64,000 nucleotides of DNA. Source: Alisma plantago-aquatica. Taxonomy: Eukaryota > Streptophyta > Magnoliopsida > Alismatales > Alismataceae. The position numbers were made by a program, and so were the translations under genes. The notes below the pieces were generated by a model. It had not been told where the DNA came from. It did no database searches and saw only the letters and a list, made by a program, of their open reading frames with translations. Below, in pieces: positions 52,273-63,798 of this stretch. Numbering within the stretch: the stretch's first letter is position 1; each line of letters begins with the position of its first letter. The stretch lies in assembly GCA_963693085.1 (NCBI GenBank), contig OY856409.1:1166821249-1166885248 (forward strand), in the 5' to 3' direction.

Positions 52273-53444
52273 ACATGGATCATAATATTATGTGTTACCC
52301 TCTCAAATTAGTGATGGTCTATCCCATATGATCAACTTGGTATGGATGGACCATCTAATCTATATGTTGGGACCTTATGCCCTAGGTCTTATGTGTTGGA
52401 TTTTAGGGAGTGCATGTTGATAATGTGGAATCCTATGGTGCCTAGACTTGAGAACATTCACCTAATTGTGAATGTGATTCTTATGTCCCATCTTACTGAT
52501 CTAAATCATACATCCATGATTGGACCCCTAGACTTGATAACCCTTAACCTCTTTTGCCGTATTGTGAGTCCTTTGACCTCAAAATGCAAGTAAGTGACTT
52601 GAATCTTGTAACAATCATATAAAATAGATGGAGCATTAAAATGACATGAACTTGAACAAAACCTCCTTGCTGACCTCTAAATCAATAAAAGATCATCAAA
52701 CACGTAATTAACAACTTGTAACCTTGTCCTTAACCAGGTGTTGCTTGTGGCTGGATGGACAAGGATAAGTTAAGTTAAGAATCTCTGAATCAAGTATGGG
52801 TTTTAAATAATTACATGACTATGTATTTCTTGCTTGAAATGTTATATATATGTATGCTTGTTTACTTGCTCAATTATTTCCATGTAGTAATCTAGTATTG
52901 TACTCGATGTTTGTCTCATCATTGTTTTATAACTTGCAAACATAAATAAGAACTCCGTTATACAATGTTGAAACATGGCTTGGTCAATGACTTTAGTCAT
53001 TGGGGTCCATCATGAAAACAGGGTTAACTCTTGGTGATGGTTCACGTATTTTATAGGTTCAGAGATGGCTTTGGTCAATGCTTTGGTTAATGCCTTGTTT
53101 CACATATTTTATAGGTTCGGAGATGGCTAGAAGTTGATGGTCTTGGTGAGCTATGTCAGGGGTACTTGTTGTAAGATCCTTAGTATACATGATTAGTCTT
53201 GTAAAATTGTACTCTTGAATATATAATTGAAAGCTTGTAATAAAAGGATGTTCTGTAATACTTTTGTTGAATGTTGAGATATTTTTTGTGCCTTTATATT
53301 GTTTTTTGTTCATCTATGCTAAGCTTTATGCTTCCGCAGTCGTGCTTTGATAATACCATGATAGGGATAGATACCTAGGTCATATTTCCATTCACTATGT
53401 AATCATTTGGAGTTAGGATTTTAGTAATAAACAATTCCGTGACA
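52273..53444 (+). repeat. 3' LTR of the LARD-like element, last part
   Basis: It resumes the match to 42,380-43,830 at CATGGATCATAAT and ends with CCGTGACA at 53,444. Small differences include a tandem-looking change near 53,040-53,120. Nothing coding. Confidence 0.75.
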
Positions 53445-54219
53445 CATGCGACCATCATCCTCTTTAATGCTCAATTCATGTTCCTTGAACTAGAGTAGAC
53501 TGTTTGAGATACATATGAGCTTGATATCACATATTGAGTCACATGATCATGGACATGCATTCTTGCTTATCAAGTATCCAAGATATCAAATATAGTAGGA
53601 GGTATAAATCCCATCTACATCACTCACATTCATCCCCAAATTTCACAATGTAACCGAGCATCACCTTTATGGTAACCCTTATTCAAGGTTGCGATGGATG
53701 ATGCCAAAGTACATCAAACAACAAGTGATGAGTGTAGTGATTTTAGGTCTAAGAACCACAATCACCACCTATCACTAGGAGAGATGATTTTGACTACCAT
53801 TCAATGGTTTCCATGCTTCACTCTCAAGATGGGCCTATCCGGTACACTGTTCTCTAACAACTATCTATGTGTTTGGTTTCATATCACATATCATGACTAA
53901 TGAGATTTTGTCATCAACCAACACACACTCTATTCATATGTGTTATTGTTGTCTATCACCTTCCACAATAACAATCGTCTAGGGATATAGAATGTATGTA
54001 TACTCTTAACATCCGTCTGATCTCATTGTTTAGGTCCTCAACTTGAAGACAAGCATCATTGAGTAATGTCATTCTTTATACATTTATTATGTTACATCAT
54101 TATCTCATAACTAAATAAAATAGAATTAACAAAATTGCCTTTTATTATTAATCAAATCGTTTACAAGGTATGCCATTACAACCATCATATTATTGTCTCT
54201 CTGGGCATACATACCAACA
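53445..54219 (-). repeat. 5' LTR of the large copia, outer 775 bp
   Basis: It matches 12,443-13,209 and about 63,010-63,798 (shared TCATCTACATCACTCACA-like words, ACAACAAGTGATGAGTGTAG-like words, GGGCATACATACCAACA). It keeps the canonical end ACCAACA (sense TGTTGGTATG). The inner 965 bp of this LTR and the primer site are missing from the window. Confidence 0.75.
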
Positions 54220-55374
54220 TTCTTTTCTATTTGACAAGAAGTGAACTAGGTCTCATATGTGATCAACCATGTGGTATACTATAACGGGTGTGTTGCATGT
54301 GTATCACATGCACCCTATACTCTCCTTTCCTAAATGGAATTGTATTGGAATTTAATGGGTCGAATAGAATATTTGGTCCCAAGACTAAAGATCCAAGAAG
54401 GTTCTTTCAACCAATTATAACAACATAAGATTTTATGTGCAAACGTTCCAATCAATGCATAAGAATAAACTATGAGGCAAAGCAACATAGAAGTACATTA
54501 TTACTAGAATATTCCAATTCTTGATCTAAATTATGCTACAAAAAAATTAAATCTTAATGTGGTCGTGTTGGAATCTAATATGAGTGTCTTTATCTTGAAT
54601 CAATCAATTTATCTCTTAGTAGTGTTACACGTCCCTGTATGTGGTAGTAGCCCTACTAATGCTAATCACTTAGATGAAAATGACTATGTTCTTCCTAGAA
54701 TGGTCATTTTATTTGTTATTTTTGCTCACAGTTTGAATACAAGTGCATTTGCATTCAACATAGAATTATTGGCGAACAATCTTCCCTCAAAGTTTATTCT
54801 CCTCATATATAAGACATGATCCACATGGAATAATCATGCAGTTTGCTTTAGAATTTTTTTATGTTCCATACAAAAGTCACACATCTGATTTATGGTGAAT
54901 TTATTTTTGTTACACAAGGTTGTGTTGTCATTGGCACAATGGTTTTAATAAAACTCATCTAGATACCCTGCTTTCCTCAAGAAAACTATATTGAGAAGAT
55001 GGTGGATGTGTGTCATTTCACTATAGTGATTTAATTGTATAGAGAAGACCTTTTCCTATAGGAACCATGTTAGTGCACTTCTAGGTTTCTTCACCATGTG
55101 TAATAAGTTCCCCAACACCATGTCCATGTGTTGCGTTCCTTCTAGTGTTTTCCTCCATGTAGATATTCTTTATGTAGCACCAACATCTTATTTTTTTGGG
55201 GTTTTACATATTCAAACATCTCTTCTTCACTTACATAGAAAATGAATAATCAACAATTATATATACAATTACCAACCAAAACATGTAATTACTGAGACTT
55301 CTACTATTGATTCTCTTGCATTGAAACTAAAGTCATTGACAAAATAAAGAGAGATATAGAGAGAGATATCTATT
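54220..55374. repeat. tandem unit, copy 2, second piece
   Basis: It continues from 11,477 and matches 7240-7779 and then 10,046-10,545 of copy 1, as if the small copia of copy 1 were absent. An 86-codon plus frame at 54,559-54,819 is not kept open in copy 1. It ends with CTATT (55,370-55,374), the left target duplication of the solo LTR. Confidence 0.7.
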
Positions 55375-56278
55375 AGTTGGGAAATACAACATCAGATAGG
55401 TAGAGAAAATGATGATTTTACTGACATATTTCCCATTAACTAGTGTACTGTGTCAATAACTAGGCAATGGAAATGATGGTTTTACAAAGATATACCTGGT
55501 CCTGGAGCAAGTCCAGTGACAATCCTCATCAATGTAGATGTGCACTCTATCTTGGATGGTGTCTGTGCACCTCTTGGTTGCACTGAGACTCGTCTGACTA
55601 ATTCCACAGACAACAGACTCGAACATCGTTGTCTGTAAAAACTCCTCTCATCACAGACTATTGGCTAACGTTGTCCTCCTTAACGATGGGTAAAGGCCAC
55701 CTCTCCTCTAGAGAAGTCCACATAAAACAACTAGAACTCCTGTCATCCTGCTAGAATGGACAAGAAGGAGTTATTCCTTACATTGGTGTGCTAGTCACCA
55801 ACTTGCTCTCTCATGACAATGATCCTTAGTTGTTTCTCTCCCTTGCTATCCCTCCCTAGTCAGGTAGGACTTGCTTGGGCTTTCTTGGTTGCCACATCCA
55901 TAGAGGATAATAGTTCTCAGAGCAACTAATTTTCAATTGTTTGTGTTGTACTCTGGGAAGCCCCCAATACCCCTCTATTTATAGTAGAGGCCAGGGTCAG
56001 GGTTCCTAGTATATGCGGGAGTGGAAGGGACCGAAAGATCTCAAATTTTCATAACAATTCTGGAAACTTCACATCCTGCGGTAGTCGAAACGACCGTCTG
56101 GTGACCTAGATGGTCGTCTAGCACGCAAAACGGTCGTCTCATATTGGGAGATGGTTGTTTTGTAGTTTCTCAGTTTTGTACATGTTTCGAAAATTCAATT
56201 CCAATTAGTACACGTCATGACATCAACACCAATCCTAGATGCAATCATATTACATCCCACTACTACAGAAGTGGCCTT

Positions 56279-56765
56279 TGGCGTTGGTCGTTTAACCCCA
56301 TTTGGCGTCGGTTTTCGACCGACGCCTATGTGGGCGCCGCTAAAGGTCAAACACTTTGGCGTCGGTTGTTTAACCGATGCCTATTTAACCTATCGGCGTC
56401 GGTCGTTTAGTAGATAACCGACGCCAAAAGGGTTCGCGCCACATAAAACGGCGTCAGCTAGGGCACTTTCTGCGTCGGTTATTTACTAACGGACCGACGC
56501 CTATATTACTTATAGCGTCGGTCTTTTAGTAGATAACCGACGCATAAAGTGTCCTAAATGACGCCATTTTTTGTGGCGCGAACACTTTTGGCGTCGGTTA
56601 TATACCAAAAGACCGACGCCTCTAATTTAAATAGGCGTCGGTTTGATACGTATATCTGATGCCATTTCGAGGACTGCTTTGGCCACATAAGGCGTCGGTT
56701 ATCTATAAATAACCGACGCTGTAGATCTTTGCTGACGGTTTTTTATAAATAACCGAAGCCTATTT
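56279..56765. repeat. CACTA left subterminal repeats
   Basis: At least a dozen copies of GCGTCGGTT or its inverse AACCGACGC, often as facing pairs with a TTA/TAT-rich gap of about 10 bases (for example 56,395-56,425 and 56,513-56,547). In CACTA elements such repeats bind the transposase-partner protein. Confidence 0.88.
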
Positions 56766-56771
56766 TTTTTT

Positions 56772-56880
56772 CATATCAGTTTGTAGGCCTGCTGTGGCTG
56801 GTCAGCAGGATGAGAACCTGTAGTTCAGTTTTCTGAACTGCAGGTTTACGACATCCATTGATATCAGCCTACAAACAGGC
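56772..56880. repeat. nested hairpin next to the left subterminal repeats
   Basis: The outer inverted pair GTTTGTAGGC (56,779-56,788) and GCCTACAAAC (56,867-56,876) encloses an inner 14-bp stem AACCTGTAGTTCAG / CTGAACTGCAGGTT (56,815-56,846) with a four-T loop. No gene here. Confidence 0.8.
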
Positions 56881-57015
56881 CGCAAACCTGCAAAAGTCAT
56901 AAGAAAAATTTCACACAAGTACATACATTCAGACATCAATTCAATTCTCACATTCACACATATAGAAACATTCAAATACATGTATTAACATTCAAAAATA
57001 TTCATTTACAAAGTA

Positions 57016-58980
57016 TCATTCATTATCTCTATCAACATCCCAATTATATCTTACAGTTGCCACTGCTTGTATGGCTTTTGCCCATTCTTCTCTTACTTCA
57101 TTTAATGCTTCCATCGTATATGGAGCATGTATATATTTTAAGTGTTTACCTGTAGTGTTGTCAGTTTTAAACACCTGCAAAGAGAATGATGTATATATAT
57201 AAGTAATAATATAAAAATAAGATAAGATTGATATATTGCATACTAACTAATGAGAGTATATATAATACCTCATGTATGGTATCGATGTCCAATGCGGCAT
57301 ATTTGATAATCATCTGCATAAATCACATCACATAGTATGCGCATGCCCAGCCATTGTCTTGTGTAGCACACTATAAATTGAAACATACAAAATAATACAA
57401 CTAAGCACAATTCACATCAATAATATATATATTCGAGTCGGGAACTTACTTGTACGTTCTGCCAATTTATTGGCTGGTTCTTTTTCCTTAGGACCGTTCC
57501 TCCAGCCTTTTTGAATGCATCTAAACCCCTACATGTTAATATAACACAATAAATTGCATAAGTAAATAGTAATGTAATAAAAGATGTTAACGGATATAAA
57601 AATGAAATATTTCTCACCAGAATAATGGCATTCTCATTACGTGTCCAATTTTAGGGTTCAATGTACTCCCCACAGGATCTAGATAATAAACAGTGAATGT
57701 CCCGGGGACAATAACTAGTAACTCCCAATGTCTACCGCTAGAGGTAAGAAGTTAACAATTAATAACTCAAAATGCAAAATAAAAATGGAATTTTCTTAAG
57801 TCCAAATTATAAATAAAGTAAACTTACTTGACATTGAATGGAGCTATTATTATCGTCTTCTTTTGCTGACCAAAAATTGTAAAAGCATCTATACAGTATT
57901 GTTGAACATTATCAGGGTCTTTAGCTACCAAACTAATCAATGATGGAATCAAAAATCCCAAATGATCAAATGCAAATTGTTTGCAATGATCTTCGACTAA
58001 GTAGCTGCAAAACATAAAGGCGTATGCATTAATATATAAGAAACCAGATCACCGGATCTTACACAAGGTATATGGATGTATAAACAAGATCTCACCTTAT
58101 CCATGTCTCTATCATTGATGTATTCAGCCAATCATACATAAACAGCTCAATAATATCTTGTATAAATAAAGAGCTATCGTATGATTGACCTGCATAATCT
58201 GCATCTAAAGAAATAATTATAGGGCAATGTACATTATGTGCCCGTAGCCAACATGCCATTCCCCTACAAGCAGGACCTAACGGGTATGTTAGGTCAGTTG
58301 GAACCCAATCGGGTAATGCGGGAAGTGGAAGTGGAGGCCTAGGTGCTCCTGGTGTCTTCTTTTTAACCTGTACATATAATTTCAGATCAGTTGACATCAT
58401 ATATACACATTAATAGTCTAAATCAATGTAAATTTATCTTACAATTTCAGTCGTGTAGATGACATCTGCTTTGGGCCACAATATCACCCCGCCTTCTGCA
58501 TCAGCAAGTCTATCAATATCCGGGTGGGGATATGGCAATGTAGCTTCTCTCCAATCAGGTAACACACGTATCGGGCTCACACGAACGTAGCCCTGTGGCA
58601 TTGGAGTCCCGTGAAACATTGCCCCAGGAAGGGACGGGTAAGCCTGCGCCTCTGCAACAACGTAGTCTTGCATTCTTAAGCGGCATGGCTTCAATGCCTA
58701 CAAATTTACGTAAAGAATATTATACATATATACATATCATCTTGAAAACATAACAACTTGAAAAGACTAACTACAATGTCATAAACAATACTTACAGCAG
58801 ACGTTCTAGGCGATGGGTCTCCAGGATTACTCGCAGTCTGTGCATCAGGAGAAGAGTGGGTCGCCATAGGCGTATTGGAAGCCTGAGATGCCTGCCACCG
58901 CAGCAATTCTTCCTTGACCTTCTCAGCAACTACATCGTTGACCTTCTTAGCAACTAAATCCTCAACTCTCTTATTCTCCT
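57016..58980 (-). pseudogene. Ulp1-like cysteine-protease gene carried by the CACTA
   Basis: Exons read on the minus strand: about 58,980-58,800 (charged coiled-coil-like start ENKRVEDLVAKKVNDVVAEK); 58,694-58,440 (MFHGTPMPQGYVRV); about 58,372-58,092 (TDLTYPLGPACRGMACWLRA); about 58,015-57,824 (KTIIIAPFN); 57,740-57,618 with R-H-W-E-L-L-V and Y-Y-L-D-P; 57,538-57,450; about 57,370-57,270 with Q-D-N-G-W-A-C-A-Y-Y-V; and last to stop 57,016. His, Asp, Gln and Cys of the C48 (SUMO-protease) fold are all in place. A TGA directly after Y-Y-V-M (near 57,323) breaks the frame. Such genes are common second genes of plant CACTA elements; their role is unknown. Confidence 0.75.
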
Positions 58981-59000
58981 ATACATGGATAAAAGAAACA

Positions 59001-60353
59001 TTAGCTTCTTATTAATGAATTTCCTTCAGTGTTTTCTTCACATATAGGACACGCTTTAGCTCCTTTGACACTATATCCAGACAAATTCCCATATGCTGGA
59101 AAGTCATTAATAGTGCAAAACAACATAGCGTGCAAACGAAATGTCTCTCTTGCTGAAGCATCATAGGTCATCACACCTTCAGCCCAAAGTTTCTTTAAGT
59201 CATCAATCAAAGGTTCAAGATAAACATCGATATCATTTCCGGGTTGTTTAGGGCCCGATATCAACAATGACAACACAACGTACTTATTTTTCATACACAT
59301 CTAGGGAGGAAGATTGTATATAACAAGCATGACTGGCCAAGTGCTATGTTGGCTGTTCAATGTCCCATACGGATTCATCCCATCTGTACAAATCCCAAGT
59401 CTTAGATTCCTATCTTCTTCACCAAATTTAGGGTACAATAGATCAATCTTCTTCCACTGTGGGGAATCAGACGCATGTCGTAGGATCCCATCATTATTTT
59501 TCTTAACATCTGCATGCCACCTCAAATTCTTCGCATCTTTCGGATTTGCAAACAAGCGTTGAAACCGTGATATTATAGGTAGATACCACAACACCTTGGC
59601 AGGAGAACCAGTTTTGGACTTCCCCGAAGTCGTCAATTTATACCGTGACGCACCACATTTTGGACAATCTTTCAAATCTACAAAGTCCTTTTGAAATAAT
59701 ACACAATCATTCGGGCATGCGTGTATCTTCTTAGCCTCCATTCCCATTGGGCACAACATTTTCTTTACCTGGTATGTTGAGATTGGAAGCTCGTTTCCTT
59801 CAGGAAGCATTTCTTTCAACAAAGTCAACAATGAAGTGAAGCTTTTGTCACTCCATCTATTGTTAGCTTTCAACTTATACAATCTCAACACAGCGCTAAG
59901 CTTCGTAAACTTAGCAGAGCCTGTGTATAACGGTATCTCAGCATCATGCACAATGTTTGTAAAGATAGGAGGTGGATCGGTGTGCTCTACCCTACAACTA
60001 TCCAGCAGCGCATCAACGATGTCTGCTGGAACTGGTTCGTTCACATTTACGTCATCGGAGGCAATTTCTTCTTCCACCCAAGCACTGCTATCGACATCTA
60101 CTGGTTTCGATTTTGAAATCTCTCCATGCCAGTGCCATTCTGTATAGCCTGGTACAATCCCGTTGCACATGACATGACTTTTGATTTCCTCACTAGTGTT
60201 GACTTTCAAGTTGTTACCGCAATGCCTACATGGACAGTAGAACTTATCTGTAGGTTTTTTCCTATGTTCTTCGGCAAATCTAATAAACTGATCAAGACCA
60301 GATATAAACTCTGGGGTGCAACGATTACGAATGGACATCCATGATCTATCCAT
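59001..60353 (-). pseudogene. TNP2-type CACTA transposase, truncated
   Basis: Starts at ATG 60,353 right after a splice acceptor (CATAG). Residues 1-80 form the transposase-associated domain with C-P-C-R-H-C and H-W-H-G-E. Then comes a region with C-P-N-D-C and CPKCGASRYK (near residue 235), and the DDE-type transposase_21 part from about residue 285 with I-C-T-D-G-M-N-P, STWPVMLVIYNLPP, and (after a stop) LLISGPKQPGNDIDVYLEPL. A TAG at 59,301-59,303 stands where relatives have Trp, splitting 350 and 99 codons in the same frame. After C-P-I-C-E-E-N the frame ends at 59,001, and the rest of the catalytic domain is deleted. Confidence 0.9.
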
Positions 60354-60408
60354 TCTATGATCAGAGAAAACAAGTATATATTAGGAAAATAAGTGATTGT
60401 TCATTCTA

Positions 60409-60930
60409 ATGATTGTTCACATTCTAGGCCTACAAACACATTTGATGTCATTCTTATATATAATAAATGTGTACCACCTATCCCATCCTTGAACACCTAA
60501 TCTCACTAGTAAGTGTATAATGTGTATTGGGTTTTCAAGAAAATTTCGGCAGCATTTCCCCGCTGTTCTCTAAGTACATATGTACTTAGAGAACAAACGG
60601 GGAAATGCTACCAAAATTTTCTCGAAAACTCAATACACATTATACACTTACATCCTAAGTGAGATTAGGTGTTCAAGAACAGTCCCAAACCGGGGACTAT
60701 CCAAGATTTACTCCTAATGAGTCAATCTTGGACGGGTTTCTAGGCCAACAAACACAATAATAGATATCTACAATGAAGTCGGACTCCATACAAACAGTAC
60801 ATAATTTAGTGATTGTTCATTCTAATTTATACCGATGTACAAGTAATATAAAAAACAATGATTGTTCACATTCTAGGCCAACAAACACATGTGATGTCAT
60901 TCTTATATATAATAAATGTGTACCACCTAT
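60409..60930. repeat. pair of 73-bp direct repeats flanking a foldback
   Basis: 60,409-60,481 and 60,858-60,930 are almost identical (both end ATAAATGTGTACCACCTAT). The 376 bases between them contain the long foldback. This looks like a later insertion or a local duplication within the first intron of the transposase gene. Confidence 0.85.
60488..60677. repeat. long near-perfect inverted repeat (foldback)
   Basis: Arms of about 92 and 98 bases meet at TAAGTACATATGTACTTA (centre 60,579/60,580). The outer words are CTTGAACACCTAATCTCACT and AGTGAGATTAGGTGTTCAAG. Pairing runs almost the whole length with a few mismatches and small gaps. If transcribed with the transposase intron, it would fold into a long double-stranded stem. 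Confidence 0.92.
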
Positions 60931-61469
60931 AACAAACACATTGTCCAACATTAGGTTCAACACTTGAAACATACATTCGTTTTCAACATAAAAAAATTGT
61001 ATCATTAGGGTCCAACATGTGGATTATATGGGACATACACATCAAGGTGGTCATAAGGGAGGATATTTCCTTATTTATGAGTAAGCGATATAAGATTAAG
61101 ATCCATATAAAAATTAGGGCAGAAGGAAGAAATAAATCTTCTTTAGGATACAATAGACCCTTATGGATGTATTTAGGGTCATAGATACCATCATAGAACA
61201 AAAGGGGTACACTCTAGGATTTAAGATCACACTACATCATGTATTTTATACAAAATTACATGTATGTGTATATAAAAAATATATTTATAAGGAACTTCTA
61301 TACATATCTAATCAACAAATCAGTAATTAACTAAGTATTCATCAATACTTACTATTAATCAGTATCTCTAATCATTAAAATCGGCAAGCAGATCAGTAAT
61401 TGTAAATAAAAAACTACGAATTGTTGAATTAAAGTAATCACTAAAGTAATACTAACCAGTAGTACCAAT

Positions 61470-61662
61470 CATTAATCACTTAAAGCAGCAAGGAAATCAG
61501 TAAAACTAATCATGCATTACTAGTATAATAGAGCAATAGGATATTTACTTCGATGCATTACAGCAGTACCCAATTATTTCATTAATCACTGAAAGCAGCA
61601 AGGAAATCAGTAAAACTAATCATGCATTACTAGTATAATAGAGCAATAGGATATTTACTTCG
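61470..61662. repeat. 83-bp direct duplication, 110-bp period
   Basis: CATTAATCACT-AAAGCAGCAA and the following bases to ATATTTACTTCG occur at 61,470-61,552 and again at 61,580-61,662 with one difference. The second copy joins directly to the GC-rich leader exon, so the exon's splice donor region was duplicated. 60,931-61,469 holds nothing recognised beyond AT-rich intron. Confidence 0.9.
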
Positions 61663-62060
61663 GCGGCAAGGAGCAGCGACAAGGTCCAGGCGTCAGGTAG
61701 GCAGGCAGGCGTCGGCGGGCGGCGGCAAGGACGTCAGGAAGGCAGGCAGGCGTCGGCGGGCGGAGGCAAGGAGGAAGGCGGCGCGGCGGCGAGCTCCAGG
61801 CGTCAGGCAGGCAGACCAAGGACCAGCGGCGTCGGCGGCAACGATCTCCAGGCGTCCGGAGAAGGGGGCACGGTCCAGAAGGGGGTGCAGCAGCAGTGGC
61901 GGCGGAGAAGGGGGCGCCGGAGTAGCAGTGGCGGCACGACGGCGCTGTCGTGGAGAACAAGGAGCAGAGAAATCGACGGCGACAGCGTGGGAAATCGACG
62001 GAGAAGCAGAAAAAAGGGCTCGCAATGAAACAGAAGAAAGGGGAAGAGTCGGGCATCGCG
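61663..62060 (-). other. GC-rich leader exon of the CACTA transposase transcript
   Basis: This 400-bp stretch is far richer in G and C than the rest of the transposon. On the minus strand it starts after TTTATAACC (about 62,060) and ends at GAA|GTAAAT (about 61,668), a possible splice donor; the matching acceptor is CATAG at 60,355. Two overlapping Pro/Ala-rich frames (61,655-62,076) have no known motif and are probably untranslated. Confidence 0.5.
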
Positions 62061-62082
62061 GGTTATAAAGTCCCAAATAGCG

Positions 62083-62490
62083 TCGGTTTCTTACAACAAC
62101 CGACGCCTAAACATCTTTAGCGTCGGTTGTTGGAAAAAACCGACGTCCAATTGGACGATATTTTCATGAAATTGTTTGGCGGGAACCACCTTCAGCGTCG
62201 GTTATCCTTGAATAACCGACGCTGAAGGTGACACTTTTCGCGCAAATTTTCATCGCACATAGGCGTCGGTTTCTACCTAAATAACCGACGCTTAAAATGA
62301 CACTATTTTTTTTATCATAAAATGGATTTCGCAGGCGACTTTAAGCGTCGGTTTGTTATAAACAACCGATGCTGAAGACAAAGCGGTACCCGTGTCTAGC
62401 TGGTCTTCGAATATAGATGTCGGTTTTCGTAAACAACCGACGCCTAACATAGAAGGCGTCGGTTTTCCTTAATAACCGACGCCCAGAAAA
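62083..62490. repeat. CACTA right subterminal repeats
   Basis: Ten or more copies of GCGTCGGTT and AACCGACGC, mostly as facing pairs around an AT-rich gap (for example 62,083-62,106, 62,194-62,222 and 62,456-62,482). They mirror the left end. Confidence 0.88.
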
Positions 62491-63798
62491 GTGTCACTGA
62501 ATGCTATTTCTGTAGTAGTGTCCCCAAACTGACCATTTGGTGCATACGAGATGAGAATCTCACACCATTCCAGACGTCTGTTTCGCACAAGTGAGACGGG
62601 CATCTCAAAGTCCGGGTCAGGCTGAATTCCAGCCAATGTACAATACAATCAACCTGACACTCAAAATGACTGTCTCAACCCTTGAACCAATCATTTAGCA
62701 ATCCAGCCAGTTGATTTGTTGCATGAATTGAATACCTAAACACTTTAGTAATCAATCCAATCATCATTCAAGATCAAACTCCTCTTCTAGATGAGTTCCT
62801 ATGTTTGTGACCCTATAGGTCCCATATTATGTTGGTAGTGAGTGTCCATAAAAACTTATGACATCACAAGCAATGAGCAGTGCCTAGTCACATATCATTA
62901 CTACCCAAGTAAATGAAAAGTTGGAGAACAACTTCAACCTACAATCTATGTATGGTGTTATAGTGTTTGTATAGTTCCTTTATTACTGATATCCAAATTT
63001 AACTCAAGGCATGGATCTGCCATCCTTTTCAATATTCAATTTATGTTTCTTACTATAGCAGACTGTATGAGATATGTGTAAGCTTAATATCATATATTGA
63101 CTCACATGTACATGGCCATGTATTTCTCAGTCTTTCTAACTCAAGTGGCCTTCTATATCATACTCCCATAGGAGGGACAAATCTCATCTCTATCACTCAT
63201 AGTCAGTCCCCATGTGTCACAGTCACCCAATCATCACCTTTATAACAACCCATGTTTCATGATTGTGTTTGATGATGTCAAAGCATACCGAACAACATGT
63301 GATAAGTGTAGTCATTTCAGATCTAAGAACCAAAAATACCACCATCACTATGAGAGTTGACTATGATTACCATGGTAATGGTTTCCATGTGTCAGTCTCA
63401 TGGTGGGTTTGTCCGATACACTATTCTCTAAGATGTATCTATGTGCTTGGTTTGATATCATCATATCATGACTAATGAGATTTTGTCATCAACCAACTCA
63501 CACTTTGATCTTATGTGTTATTTTTGTCTATTTACCTTCTACAATAACAATTGATCATGGACATAACAAGAATGTGTATACTCTTAACATCCATATGATC
63601 TCATTGTTCAGGTCCTCAACCTGAAGACATACGTCATTGAGTAATATCATTCTTTAGATATTTATTATGCTTTTTCAGTACCTCAAAACTGAATAAACAT
63701 AATAAATTGGAAGCTTAACTTTATTACGAATCAAATAATTTACAAGTTATACTGTTACAATCATCATATGATTGGCTCTTTGGGCATACATACCAACA

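Larger units (their letters stand above)
56258..62520 (-). mobile_element. CACTA (En/Spm) transposon, internally deleted
   Basis: The ends are CACTACTACAGAA (56,258) and its inverse TTCTGTAGTAGTG (to 62,520). The 3-bp duplication TCC lies at 56,255-56,257 and 62,521-62,523. Both ends carry many copies of the subterminal word GGCGTCGGTT / AACCGACGCC. Genes lie on the minus strand: a GC-rich leader exon, TNP2-type transposase (60,353-59,001) and a Ulp1-like protease gene (58,980-57,016). The transposase lacks its C-terminal half, so the copy cannot move without help. Confidence 0.93.
55375..63798 (-). repeat. solo LTR of the copia family, split by a CACTA transposon
   Basis: Leaving out the CACTA (56,258-62,520), this is one LTR of about 2.16 kb matching 11,478-13,209 end to end. 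CTATT flanks it at 55,370-55,374 and 63,799-63,803, and no internal element sequence is present, so it is a solo LTR from recombination between two LTRs. The right end reads ACCAACA; the left end has AGTTGGG where TG is expected. Near 56,085-56,145 the word related to ACGGTCGTCT recurs on both strands. Confidence 0.8.

Noticed and set aside
61655..62076. Two Pro/Ala/Cys-rich frames as a possible protein gene
   Set aside because: Composition follows the GC content; position suits an untranslated leader exon better; no motif.
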